Of a stretch of 64,000 bases of DNA, positions 28,920 to 39,199 are shown piece after piece. The DNA lies in the NCBI GenBank assembly GCA_020310875.1, contig CM035423.1:137449520-137513519 (forward strand), written 5' to 3'. Source of the DNA: Ceratopteris richardii. Lineage: Eukaryota; Streptophyta; Polypodiopsida; Polypodiales; Pteridaceae. The notes beneath the pieces were generated by a model that worked only from the letters and a program-made list of their open reading frames with translations, was not told the DNA's origin and ran no database searches. The position numbers and the translations under genes are program-made. The stretch's first letter is position 1. Every line of letters starts with the position of its first letter.

Positions 28920-29961
28920 TGATGGAGAGTGTTAATCTCCAAAAGAACAAGTTGACCTTGAATTTAGACCACCTCTATATCAAGATCAACTTTAGACTCC
29001 ACCAAATTTAGAGAACATTCACCAAATTATCAGAAAATTGATTACTTTGAAAAATTCAACTTCTCAGAAAAGTCTGCTATAGATTAATCACTCATTGACT
29101 AATCAATCCTGTAAAGTTTTTGATAAAACTTTGCACAACACTTTGCCTTGAGATTGCGCAACCTTTCCAAGTTAAATTTCTCAAAATGATTGAGTACACA
29201 CTGAGAAATGTGTGAAACACTTTACCTATGTCTGAAACAGCTTCTCTATAATGACGACTTTGACACCTGCAACTTCTTAGCTACACTTCTCACAATGTCA
29301 AACCCGTTTGATCAAGATCTTTTAGCCATAGATGGCTTACCTTCCGACTTAGATTTTAAGCCCTTACTTGTGTAAAACTTTACACCACACACTGAGTAAT
29401 GTTCATTTCTCTGAACATGAAATCTGCGCCAGTTTTGTCGACTCTCAGAACATCATTACATATGAATGTTCCTAAACTAAATTCTCTCAACCTGATTACA
29501 ATTAGGCTCTCAAATTCTAGCCATAGATAGATTAACTATGGACTTAGATATGTGCAGAAGGATTTCTCAAAAGATTAAACACAGAAGGAGCAGACAGCAA
29601 AATATTGGGCGCAAGATTTCCTTGATTTCTCAGAAATTACAATTGAGTGAAGTTGATGAATTCAACTCACTTTTCATGTGTCTCATGACACTCTCTACTT
29701 CTCATTTTCTCTCTTTCTATTCTCTATCTCATTCTATTCTACTTGCCCCGACTTTTTCCAAACATTTATATGCAAAATATATACAAGCTTATGACTAATC
29801 AAAAAGTATGAGTCAGCTATATCTGAAGTAATGTACATATGTGTACATGGTTTTGGATTTCTGAATATGTCCTTCCTTCAACCTTCTGAGTTTGTTCTCT
29901 TCTTGATTCCTTGACTTCACTTCTTCATAATCCTTCAATTGATGATTGACATGCACCAACA
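28920..29961 (-). repeat. 5' LTR of element G (1042 bp)
   Basis: Same ends and length as the 3' LTR. About 11 substitutions and no indel seen between them. Confidence 0.95.
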
Positions 29962-29966
29962 AGTAT
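29962..29966. repeat. Target-site duplication of element G, right copy (AGTAT)
   Basis: Matches 23478-23482; the pair fixes both ends of G. Confidence 0.9.
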
Positions 29967-32594
29967 GAGGATTTTTGACAGCAAACTTGTTAGCATTCTT
30001 TGCTACTTTTGTAAGTATGTGATCTTTTTACACACGTGTCTAACTTAGGATCTTCCATAGCCTAAGGTTAGATGAGGGTTTGTTGGTTATTAGTTTTAGA
30101 CGGATCCTTCCTCTTTCTGTCACTCATATGCACTCTTCTACAACCTATCAGGTCACACATCTCATATATATTCAGATTTTTGTCCATACATCTGAATATG
30201 TTTGTTACATTTGTACATTCACTCTTCCATCTATTTATGTTCACATAGAGTGGCTCAGAGTTTTGCTCCCACATTGTACATTGAACATTGGTATATATGA
30301 TAGTGTGAGTAAGCAGTGACTTACCTAACACTTTACACATGTTGTCTAATCTTTCTCTATATCTTTGTCTCATCATTTGTATGATTAAATATGGTATGTT
30401 CATGTTTTGTCAATATTGGAAGATTGCTGAATTTATGTTGTTAACCGTGGACCTATGGAACCTTGGACCTGTGGTATTAGTATTGGGCCTACTAAATTAC
30501 CAACATTTGTTATCAGAGCTTTAGGGCTTTGGCATCAGTGCATTCACGCTCATAGATTCCTAGGTTCCCAAACTTCCAGGTTTACAACATATGAGTTAAG
30601 AGAATCTTCTAACTTTGACATTTGACATACACACTTAATCTAAATGAGTAAAGATTTGAGAATTAGACAATTTAGTCACATGTTTATTCATCAGTGTGGA
30701 GTATGAAGTTGGTGAGCTGTTAGCAGCCGAATACTTTTGGAAGAGTATGAAAATAGTTTATAGAAAGTATTGTTTGAAGACCAAGACTTGATGAAGAGAA
30801 GGCTACTTCAAATTCAAGGAATAACAATGGTTTGGAGAAGATGAAGGAATCATATCAACATCAAATCACAGGTATCAGTTTTCACTATCAGATTATCATT
30901 TGCAGGTCATATTTTAGAAGAATAGTTATGATGAGATTTGAAGGATTCAAGGAGTGCTTTTATACACTTTCATTATTTGAAAGTTAAAGCATTAGCTACA
31001 TCAAAACAAGTATCTAGAGGTTTTTCTAAAGAGTTTTGAGAGTTCTCTTTCATGGCAAGAAAGATCATCTAAGAAGACAAATGTGGAGAGCATCGGTTTT
31101 GTTTTCTGCCAATCTTGTATTATAAGTTGGTTGGAAGGTTTTTATCTAGATACAAAATGTAATCTTGGTATCTAGAGAGGTAACTCTAGAAACATAGTTC
31201 ATCATTCAGCCAAAAGGTGGGTGAATTCAGCCATATCAGTCACATTTGAAGCAGAGTTTTTCAGAGATATGAGGAGATGGTAAAACATGATTCTATGTTC
31301 ACTTCCATTTGTATACCATGTTTGTTTTGTCTCTTAGTCTTAGCACTAGAGGAAGAGAAAGTTCATTTGAAGAAGTCAAGAGTGATTGCTACTTCAAGAT
31401 GAAGAGAACAAAAGGTATGGAAGAGAAGTTTGAAGATGTTGACATCATCATCAGGTGGAAGAAAGATGCAGAAGAAGAAAGTCCAACAATTCCAAAGGGA
31501 AAGTAAGACTTCCTTTTCTCTCATATTTTCCATATACTTTTCCTATTTTATCCTCTACATCTAAAGACAAGTCTACGAGAACATCTTGTATGAAGATAGT
31601 CTAAAGAAGAAGCAATTTCTTGTTTTGCATTACACTTGGTCATGATTTAGTAGATTTGACAAAGAATTGCATTGAGGGAAAGAAAAGTAGCACATATATG
31701 TTTTGACTCATATATGTATGAGTTATGTTTTAGTTGAAGCTTTTAAGCAGGCAGCTTATATGTTCCCTCAAAGAATTCTTGGAGTGTTAATAGAGAGCTA
31801 CTTGGTATATGACAAGTTGCAGATTTCAGTATTTTCAAAAAACTTCATAGAATTCAGATTTGTTGATGTACAAGTCAATGGAGAATCTACTTTCTGTGTT
31901 TGTCTTGATTTTTGGATACATGCTTGTATTCAAAAAGGTGTTCCATAAAATCCTAGCACTTGATTAAGAAGTGGAGTTATCCAAAAGAAAGTCAAGCAGG
32001 TATTATCAGATTTCACCCGAGTAGAATATGAAAGATTTGAAGTATCAACTTGCAGCTTTTGGAGTTCTCAAGGTGAGAAGTTTGTCCACTTATGTTTCAA
32101 GTAGGAGTTGCAGATTCTTGGGAAGGATTTGTTTGAAGAGAAGTTTTACAAACTTTGTAAGAAGCATGGACACTTGGAGACATTCAGGTAACAAATCAAA
32201 CATTCAGTCATGAAGGTTTGATGAGAGCAGATTCTATACAGGTATTTTGTTGGAAAGATCTTGAATGATCTTGAGTATTTATGAGTCTGTTGTCTATCCT
32301 TTGTTTGAGAAAGTTCTTAGCATTGGAGGAAGTAAGTCAAAGATTTAGATTCTATCAGATTTGTGTCATAGAAAGATAGAAGAAGATACTTGTTATGTTG
32401 CAGAAGGGTATGAATCCTAAAATGCATTCAGCAAGGTTTTGTTATATAGATTAGCTAACCTTATTCTAGACTTTGGGAAGCTGAGAAGTAAACAGTGAAA
32501 GCCATTAGCATCTGCAGTGCTAATAAAGAGGGTTCAGATATTTTGTCTCAAGACACAGGTATTGATGTTAAGGAAGCAATGCTAAATCACTGAA
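29967..32594 (+). other. Unassigned non-coding stretch; possible LTR end and interior of a non-autonomous element (H)
   Basis: At 30500-30505 CCAACA is followed by TTTGTTATCAGAGC, close to an LTR end plus initiator-tRNA-Met primer site (one mismatch in the 12-base core). Downstream to 32594 no retroelement protein is visible; the longest frames (60-111 codons) have no familiar motif. This would fit a large non-coding LTR element, but no second LTR was found. Confidence 0.35.
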
Positions 32595-35189
32595 GATCAG
32601 ATTTATTATCATCCAATTCTGTGATGTTGTTCAGGCACTAGTGCATATGCCAAACAACCAAAAACATGCAGATGAGCAACAGATGGCTTGCAGTCATGCC
32701 AAACCTCATATGGAGTGATAGACTGCAGTGCTTTAGTGGGACACCTGTTCAGTACATATGCTGCACACATGACAGCCTCAAGCCAGAAACTATGTGGTAA
32801 AGCCTGACTCTTGACCATGCACCTCGCCATCTCCATGAGTGACCTGTTCTTTCGTTTAGCAACTCCATTTTGTTGAGGTGTATACGGCATTGTACACTGG
32901 TGTTTTATCCCACGTTGAGCCAAAAATGCATTAATATTAGAAGACATATATTCCCCCCCTCGATCAGAACGGAGGGTGCCCATTTTACATGGTGACAAAT
33001 TTTCAGCCAAAACCAAAAACTGTTTAAAGCACATGAACACTACGGACTTTGCTTTGAGTGGATATACCCATGCATGCCTAGAAAAATCATCAATGAAAGT
33101 CCCAAAGTAAAGATAATTTCCAAAAGAAGATGTCTGCATAGGACCACAGACATCACTATGTACAATCTGCGATTTCTGAGTAGCCTGAAATGAACCATCT
33201 TTTGGAAAGGATGAACGCTGCATTTTGCCCAAAATACAGCCTTCACAAACATGTTTTCTAGGTGCCTCAAGTTTGGGCAATGAGGACACCATTTTTTATT
33301 TCTGCAGGTGTAGCAAACTAGCAAAATTCAGATGACCAAAGCATGCATGCCAAAGCTTTGCATCTAACATAGCCTGAGAATCATTTACTGCACATGCCAA
33401 ATCATTTACAGATCTTTCATAGACTATGAGCTTATATAGCCCACGACATAAAATGCTAGAAGCAATAATCACATTGCCATTTGACAGATCATGAACTGTA
33501 CACTTGTCATCAACAAATTTCACAACCAAGCCAATCTTGGCTAATGCAAAAACTGATAACAGGTTCTTTTTTATCCCAAGCACAAATAAAGCATCTGACA
33601 AAGTGAAAGAACTACCATCAGCAGTAGTCAAAATGATCTTACCAACTCCCATAACAGGATAAGAGGAGTTGTTGGTGCATGTAACAATATTCCCTGTAGG
33701 GGCAGGCTCGAGTATAGAGAAGAAACTGCGCTACGAGGTAATATGTTTGTTCGCCCCACTATTAAAATACCAAACATCTGAGTCTACTGCAGACATGCAC
33801 TGCTCATGAGAAGATGGGTCAAAATTGCAGACAGTAGTAAATGCCCATTCTTCTTCCTGCACAAGATTTGCGGATTCTGTTTTGGGTGTAGAGGCCTCTG
33901 CAACAACCATTCCAGCCTCTTTCTTCTTTGCCTCTTTAGCAGCCAGTTTTGGACAGTTCCTTATGATATGATCATGCCCTTTACAGTACTTACAAAACAA
34001 TTTCTGCTTTTTTTATTTCTTTTCATCTTTATCTTCCTTCTTCAAATATGCAGAATTAGCAGATTTCTGCTTACTAGTTGAAGAGCTCCATTTTCCTTTG
34101 CCCTTCTGACTAGCCAGGAAAGCTTGATCTGCAACTCGCATAATGGACCTGTTTTGCCTGGACTTATCTTCCTGCAACAGAACAGAGACTAACTCCTCAA
34201 ATGATAAGGCATTTGGATTGCCTTTCATCATCAACCGAAGAGTAGAAGCAAAACTCTGATATGAATCAAGAAGACCATTCAGAACGGTCTGCACAAGTGA
34301 GCTATCTGGTATAACCTCATCAACAGAAATCAACTATTCCTTCAAGTCTTTGATCTTTGTTAGGAAACTGTCCATAGAATCACCTTCATTCATGTGCTCA
34401 CTCTCCAACTATTTTCAGAGGTAAGCAACACGAGCCTCATTCCTAGCTTGGTACAATGTGGTAAGTGTATCCCAAGCATCCTTAGCTGTTTTGCAAGAGT
34501 GAATGTGAGAATAATGGCACGTTTGACAGACAAAGCTATCAATGCATGTGTCTGGGCATCTCTGCCATCCCAACGAATCTGCTCTGCAGTAGGTGTAGTA
34601 GAAACAGCACCACTAACAGGAATCTGCGGAATATCATCTTCGACACCATCTTCATCAACTCCAGCACCTGTATTTGCAGTACCTGTAGTCAGAGGTGTAA
34701 CAAGACGTCTTTCAACACCCTGCATAATGTTCCACAATCCTTTTGCAACCAATACGTGTCACATCATATAAGCCCATAATGGGTAGTTGGTACCATCCAA
34801 CTTATCCTCAACAGCCAACATACGGAATACATCACTGCTTTCAGCCATGGCCGGTGACTAAAATACCTTGATGCAAAAAATTGACTGTATCTCAAAAAGT
34901 TGAATAGAATTGTCGAGATGAATTCGGCTAGACCTGTAGCAGACTTCGAGACGCTTATACTGGCAAACAGAAACTGGTATATACCTTTGGCACAAAAAGA
35001 TGAAATAGCCTGCACAAGCGCTACGATAGTGCGTTTGGAGGCCGAAATGAGCTCAGATCGTGATTTCGGCATGATAGAGCGAAGCAGTTTTGATCTCTGA
35101 AGCACCTTGAGTATGCTCACCAAATTTCCTGTGAATCTGAGACTGCAAAGGGAGGAGTGTCGACAACACCCTTGATGAAGCGACGACCT

Positions 35190-35201
35190 ACTCTGATACC
35201 A
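35190..35201 (-). other. Primer-binding site of element C (initiator tRNA-Met, one mismatch)
   Basis: On the minus strand TGGTATCAGAGT, two bases from the LTR end, matching the layout in D. Confidence 0.8.
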
Positions 35202-35203
35202 AT

Positions 35204-35433
35204 TGTTTGAGATAGACGTTTGCTAGAGCACGCGAGTAGCACAAGGAAGAAGAAGAAGCTTGGAGCACAACACACAATACTGAATGTATTACTAGAGAAT
35301 GTACAAAGATAAGTAGCCCATTAGGGCAATAGGCGTATATACAAGCCAGGGGAAAAAAACCTCCTAAAGAGGGAAAAAAGTGCCCCGGCGGTCCTAGTGT
35401 GTTCACACACATCACTACCTAAATATATCAACA
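35204..35433 (-). repeat. 5' LTR of element C (230 bp)
   Basis: On the minus strand TGTTGATATA...CAAACA; same length and similar sequence to D's LTR at 36306-36535, in opposite orientation. Confidence 0.88.
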
Positions 35434-35435
35434 AT

Positions 35436-35690
35436 TAGAAGGTGTTCTTCTATGCTCAGTCCCTTTGTATATCAAAGGGCAATATGGTTATTGCAAAAGG
35501 AACCAAAGTTGGATCACTTTATCCTTTATTTGTATCACTGAAAGAACACTTGTTAGCTGTTACTGAACAGCCTATGGCTTGTATTTGGCATGGTCTTTTG
35601 GGCCATATATCTCGTAGTGGAATAGAAAATCTTTCTCGTTTTGGCTACTTACCTGTGTTATCTTTCTCTGATTTTTCATTTTGTGAGCAT
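35436..35690 (+). mobile_element. Ty1/copia scrap (GAG-pre-integrase segment)
   Basis: Encodes WHGLLGHISRSGIENLSRFGYLP...CEHC, the zinc-binding segment before a copia integrase. Orientation is opposite to C and the sequence is not of the B/C/D family. Broken fragment only. Confidence 0.7.
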
Positions 35691-36305
35691 TGTCTTCATT
35701 GACAGCAATGCCCATGGTGGCTAAAATTTCTACCCAACCATGACGCTCAAATTCCTCATCTGGAAAGATCATCAGTGCATAGGTTGGGTCTCTAATTGGT
35801 CTATCTCCTAGGGGAGTTCCTTCTTCTCTTGCCTTTAAGCGCTTTTCCTCTTCCTTTGCAACTTTTCACATCCACAAGTGAGTATCTTCATGCATCCAGG
35901 ATGGATCAGAAGAACTGTTAGAGTGCACAGAGATTGAATCTTCTGGTGCCTTGTGGATAGGATTCCACTGTAGGGGTGGTACATCTCTAAATGTATAGTC
36001 CTTTAGATTGACCTTGGTGGTGACCCCTAAGTGTTGCAAGTACAAAGAGTTGGTTTCCCAATCTTGTACTATTTGTAGTTGTCGTACGAAGGGCCTTCCT
36101 AGGATCATCTCATAGACATTAAGTTTTCCAAAGTCACATATAGCAAAGGTGTGTTCAAACTCTACACCACAAGTGGTTAGAGTGATCCCTTCTAGCAATC
36201 CTAGAGGTCTTTCAATATGTCCATCAGCCATTTGAAACTTCATTCTAGTTGGTCTTAATGCGGGTTTGCCCCATTGCTTCCACAAGGAGGTAGTTGCAAT
36301 GGCAA
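35690..36305 (-). mobile_element. Ty3/gypsy scrap of the A/E/F lineage (protease region)
   Basis: The minus strand matches element A about 5840-6450: ATTSLWKQWGKPALRPTRMK, ERPLGLLEGITLTTCGVEFEHTFAICDF, MILGRPFVRQLQIVQDW and the acidic region beyond. Broken fragment. Element D's LTR starts immediately to its right, so D may have inserted into it. Confidence 0.85.
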
Positions 36306-36535
36306 TGTTGATATATTTAGGTAGTGATGTGCGTGAACACACTAGGACCGCCGGGGCACTTTTTTCCCTCTTTAGGAGGTTTTTTCCCCCCGGCTTGTAT
36401 ATATGCCTATTGCCCTAATGGGCTACTTATCTTTGTACATTCTCTAGTAATACATTCAGTATTGTCTGTTGTGCTCCAAGCTTCTTCTTCTTCCTTGTGC
36501 TGTTCACGTGCTTCCGTAGATGTCTAACTCCAACA
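36306..36535 (+). repeat. 5' LTR of element D (230 bp)
   Basis: TGTTGATATATTTAGG...CTAACTCCAACA, followed after two bases by the primer site. Holds a TATA-like GTATATATGCC near 36398. Confidence 0.9.
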
Positions 36536-36537
36536 AT

Positions 36538-36549
36538 TGGTATCAGAGC
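36538..36549 (+). other. Primer-binding site of element D (initiator tRNA-Met)
   Basis: TGGTATCAGAGC, exact to the initiator tRNA-Met 3' end. Confidence 0.92.
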
Positions 36550-37597
36550 AGGTTATCGCTTCATCTAGGGCGTCGTCGACACTCCTCCATTTGCAATCTC
36601 AGATTCGCACAAAATTTGGTGAGCATACTCAAGGTGTTTCAGAGATCAAAACACCTTCATTCTGTGGTGTCGAAATCGCGATCTGAGCTCGTTTCAGCCT
36701 CCGAACCCATTATCGTAGCGCTTGTGCAGGCTATTTCATCTTTTTGTGCCAAAGATATATACCACTTTCTATTCGCCAGTATAAGCGTCTCAGTCTGCTA
36801 TAGGTGTAGCGGAATTCATCTCGACGGTTTTGTTCAACTTTTTGAGATAGAGTCAATTTTCTACATCAAGGTATTTTAGTCATCGGCCATGGCTGAAAGC
36901 AGTATTGTATTACGTATGTTGGCTGTTGAGGATAAGTTGGATGGTACCAACTACCTGTTATGGGCTTATATGATGCAACATGTGTTGGTTGCAAAAGGAC
37001 TGTGGAACATTGTGCAGGGTGTTGAAAAACGTCCTATCACACCTGCAACTGCTACAACTGTAGGTACTGAAGCTGATGCAGAAGGTGTCAAATATGATGG
37101 TATTCATCATATTCCTGTTCGTGCTACATTTTTTGCCGCACCTACTGCATAGTAGATTCGTTGGGATGGCAGAGATGCTTAGGTACATGCATTGATAGCT
37201 TTGTTTGTCAAACGTGCCATTATTCCTCATATTCGCTCTTACAGAATAGCTAAGGATGCTTGGATACACTTACCACATTGTACCAAGCTAGGAATGAGGC
37301 TCGTGTTGCTTACCTCCAAAAACAGTTGGAGAGTGAGCACATGAATGCAGGTGATTCTATGGACAGTTTCCTAACAAAGATCAAAGACTTGAAGGAACAG
37401 TTGATTTCTATTGATGAGGTTATACTAGATAGCTCACTAGTGTAGACCGTTCTGAATGGTCTTCCTGATTCATATCAGATTTTTGCTTCTACTCTTCGGT
37501 TGATGATGAAAGGCAATCCAAGTGCCTTGTCATTTGAGGAGTTAGTCTCTGTTCTGTTACAGGAAGATCAGTCCAGGCAGAACAGGTCCATTATGCG

Positions 37598-38212
37598 TGT
37601 TTTTTGGCAGTGGTCAGGGCGGTCAAGGACTTACAAGACAAGGGAGCCAACGAGAAGGGCCAAGTAGACAAAGCAGTCAAAGAAGATCTGGCAAATAGGC
37701 CATCATTTTTTCCTGAATTAATATTTTCCAAAATAGTGATTTTAGTCACTCCACACCATTGTAAATACCATTCCACCTTTTTTTAACTCCATTTTGTGCA
37801 ATCCAAGGAGTCCTTAGCTTGAGGAGCATTAGAAGTACCTACCTATCAATTTTCATAATTTTCTGAGCTTGTTTGAGCCTTAGAATTAGCCTAGGAACCT
37901 GATTTTTAACTAGGCCAGACACTAGGTCTGGACAGGGCCAAAGCTAGTCAAAAACTATAAAAAGAGCTAGAGAGCTCATTTTTTAGGTTAGCTTGTTGTA
38001 GAATTGAACTTGTAAGAGCATTTTTGAGTAATCTAAAGAGCTCCATTGTCTCTCTCGTTGTTCTTGCCTTGTGCGCACGTGTGTGTATGTGTGTGCATGT
38101 TAGTGTTCTTCTCACTCACACACTTGTGCCATCACTTGTTCGAGGTCTTCATACCATCCTCACCTCTTCTTGGATTGACATTAAAGGAGGTGCTACTCAT
38201 CAGTGAGCTACA
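37598..38212 (+). repeat. 5' LTR of element E (615 bp)
   Basis: Starts TGTTTTTTGGCAG inside D's gag and ends GAGCTACA. The 3' half matches the LTRs of A and F (CTAGGCCAGACACTAGGTCT, TG-rich tract, TTAAAGGAGGTGCTACTCAT). TATA-like TATAAAAAG at about 37956. Confidence 0.88.
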
Positions 38213-38220
38213 CCAAATTT

Positions 38221-38242
38221 TGGCGTCGTTGTCGGGGATCGA
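38221..38242 (+). other. Primer-binding site of element E (tRNA-Asp type, diverged)
   Basis: Same place and spacing as in A, with two differences from the tRNA-Asp complement. Confidence 0.75.
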
Positions 38243-38574
38243 GCTTTGAGGACGAGCGTGTGATGGTAAGACGTAGAGTTGTGATGTTGGCGTAGTAGGT
38301 AATTTCTTTACTTTCTTTTCTCTTTCTTACTTCACCATCATCATCCTCACCATATCCCACCTCCATCTCCATCATCGCGAAAATTTCAGTTTTTTGATCA
38401 TATCTCCTTTCCCCTTCCATTTCCCTCATTTCACTTGGGAGAGAGAGCGAGAGAGCGAGTTGTGTGCACTGCTTTTGCATGTTTTTTGAGATTCCTTGCA
38501 GGTTTTTGTTGTATCATCCTCTCCAGCAGGCTACGTAGGTACGGAAAAGCTCGGCCCTGTCTCTGTGTCGCAGA

Positions 38575-39055
38575 CCTCTGTCGATCGCGATCGACAGAAA
38601 AATTTCTCCTTTGGTAAAACAAAGTACACCACAAGAACACTCATGATGAGCACTTTGCAAAACGCTAATCAAAATTAAAAAATTCCTTAATCCTCTGTCA
38701 ATCGCGACCGACACTGTCGATCGCGATCGACAGCCACGATCGACAAACTCTGTCAATCGCAACTGATAGACTCTGTCAATCCCGACTGACAGACCCCGAC
38801 AGACTGCCACGTAGGACTCAGTCAATTGCGATCGACATCGTCGATTGCGACCGACTAAAAATTCACGATTGACTCAAAGTCTCGCGTTGCCACGTGTCCA
38901 TTGCGACGGACACATCCCCGATTGATTGAAATTACAGCAAAAATTGTGGAAAAAGTGTCGATCGTGATTGACACCGTCGATCGTGATTGATGTGTCGATC
39001 GCAATTGATGGACAGCTCTGTCAATTGCGATTGACAGACCTGTCGATCGCGATTG
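38575..39055 (+). repeat. Leader repeats of element E, irregular TCGATCGCGATYGACAG-type units
   Basis: Many degenerate copies of a 16-18 bp unit centred on TCGCGA or its TpG/CpA variants, separated by short spacers. It occupies the place of A's minisatellite and matches the unit found in F. The degeneration fits the greater age of E. Confidence 0.8.
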
Positions 39056-39199
39056 ACAAGCATTTTCGGCTAAATTTTTAGGGTTTTTTGTTCTAAGTCT
39101 TGGGGTAATTTTGGGCATACTTGTCAAACAATTTACACCTTGTGAGGTCCCTACACTTGCATTTTGAGACAAATCCTGTGAATTGTTAGCCTATTTTAA

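Larger units (their letters stand above)
23483..29961 (-). mobile_element. Element G: Ty1/copia retrotransposon, nearly whole
   Basis: Two 1042-bp LTRs, inverted termini TGATGG...CCAACA, and a 5-bp target duplication AGTAT at 23478-23482 and 29962-29966 define the ends. On the minus strand it has an initiator-tRNA-Met primer site, gag, protease, integrase, RT, RNase H and polypurine tract. LTRs differ at about 11 of 1042 sites by eye (~1.1%), suggesting roughly 0.4-0.8 My at common plant rates. About one break is apparent in the coding part. It is a different copia family from B, C and D. Confidence 0.95.
32595..35433 (-). mobile_element. Element C: broken Ty1/copia remnant, same family as B and D
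   Basis: On the minus strand from 35433: 230-bp 5' LTR, primer site, ~330-base leader, gag (~34850-34010), zinc knuckle CKYCKGHDHIIRNC (~33950-34000), protease (~33770-33300), GAG-pre-integrase and integrase (~33300-32600: GTLRSDRGGEYMS, TPQQNGVAKRKN). RT and RNase H are not present beside it. Broken, several breaks. Close in sequence to B over gag to integrase. Confidence 0.85.
36306..37597 (+). mobile_element. Element D: Ty1/copia, 5' part, interrupted by element E
   Basis: 230-bp LTR, initiator-tRNA-Met primer site, leader (~36550-36888) and gag start (MAESSIVLRMLAVEDKLDGTNYLLW, from 36889) continuing to 37597, where element E's LTR begins. The rest would lie beyond the right edge of the window. 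Broken, several breaks. Same family as B and C; oriented head to head with C. Confidence 0.85.
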
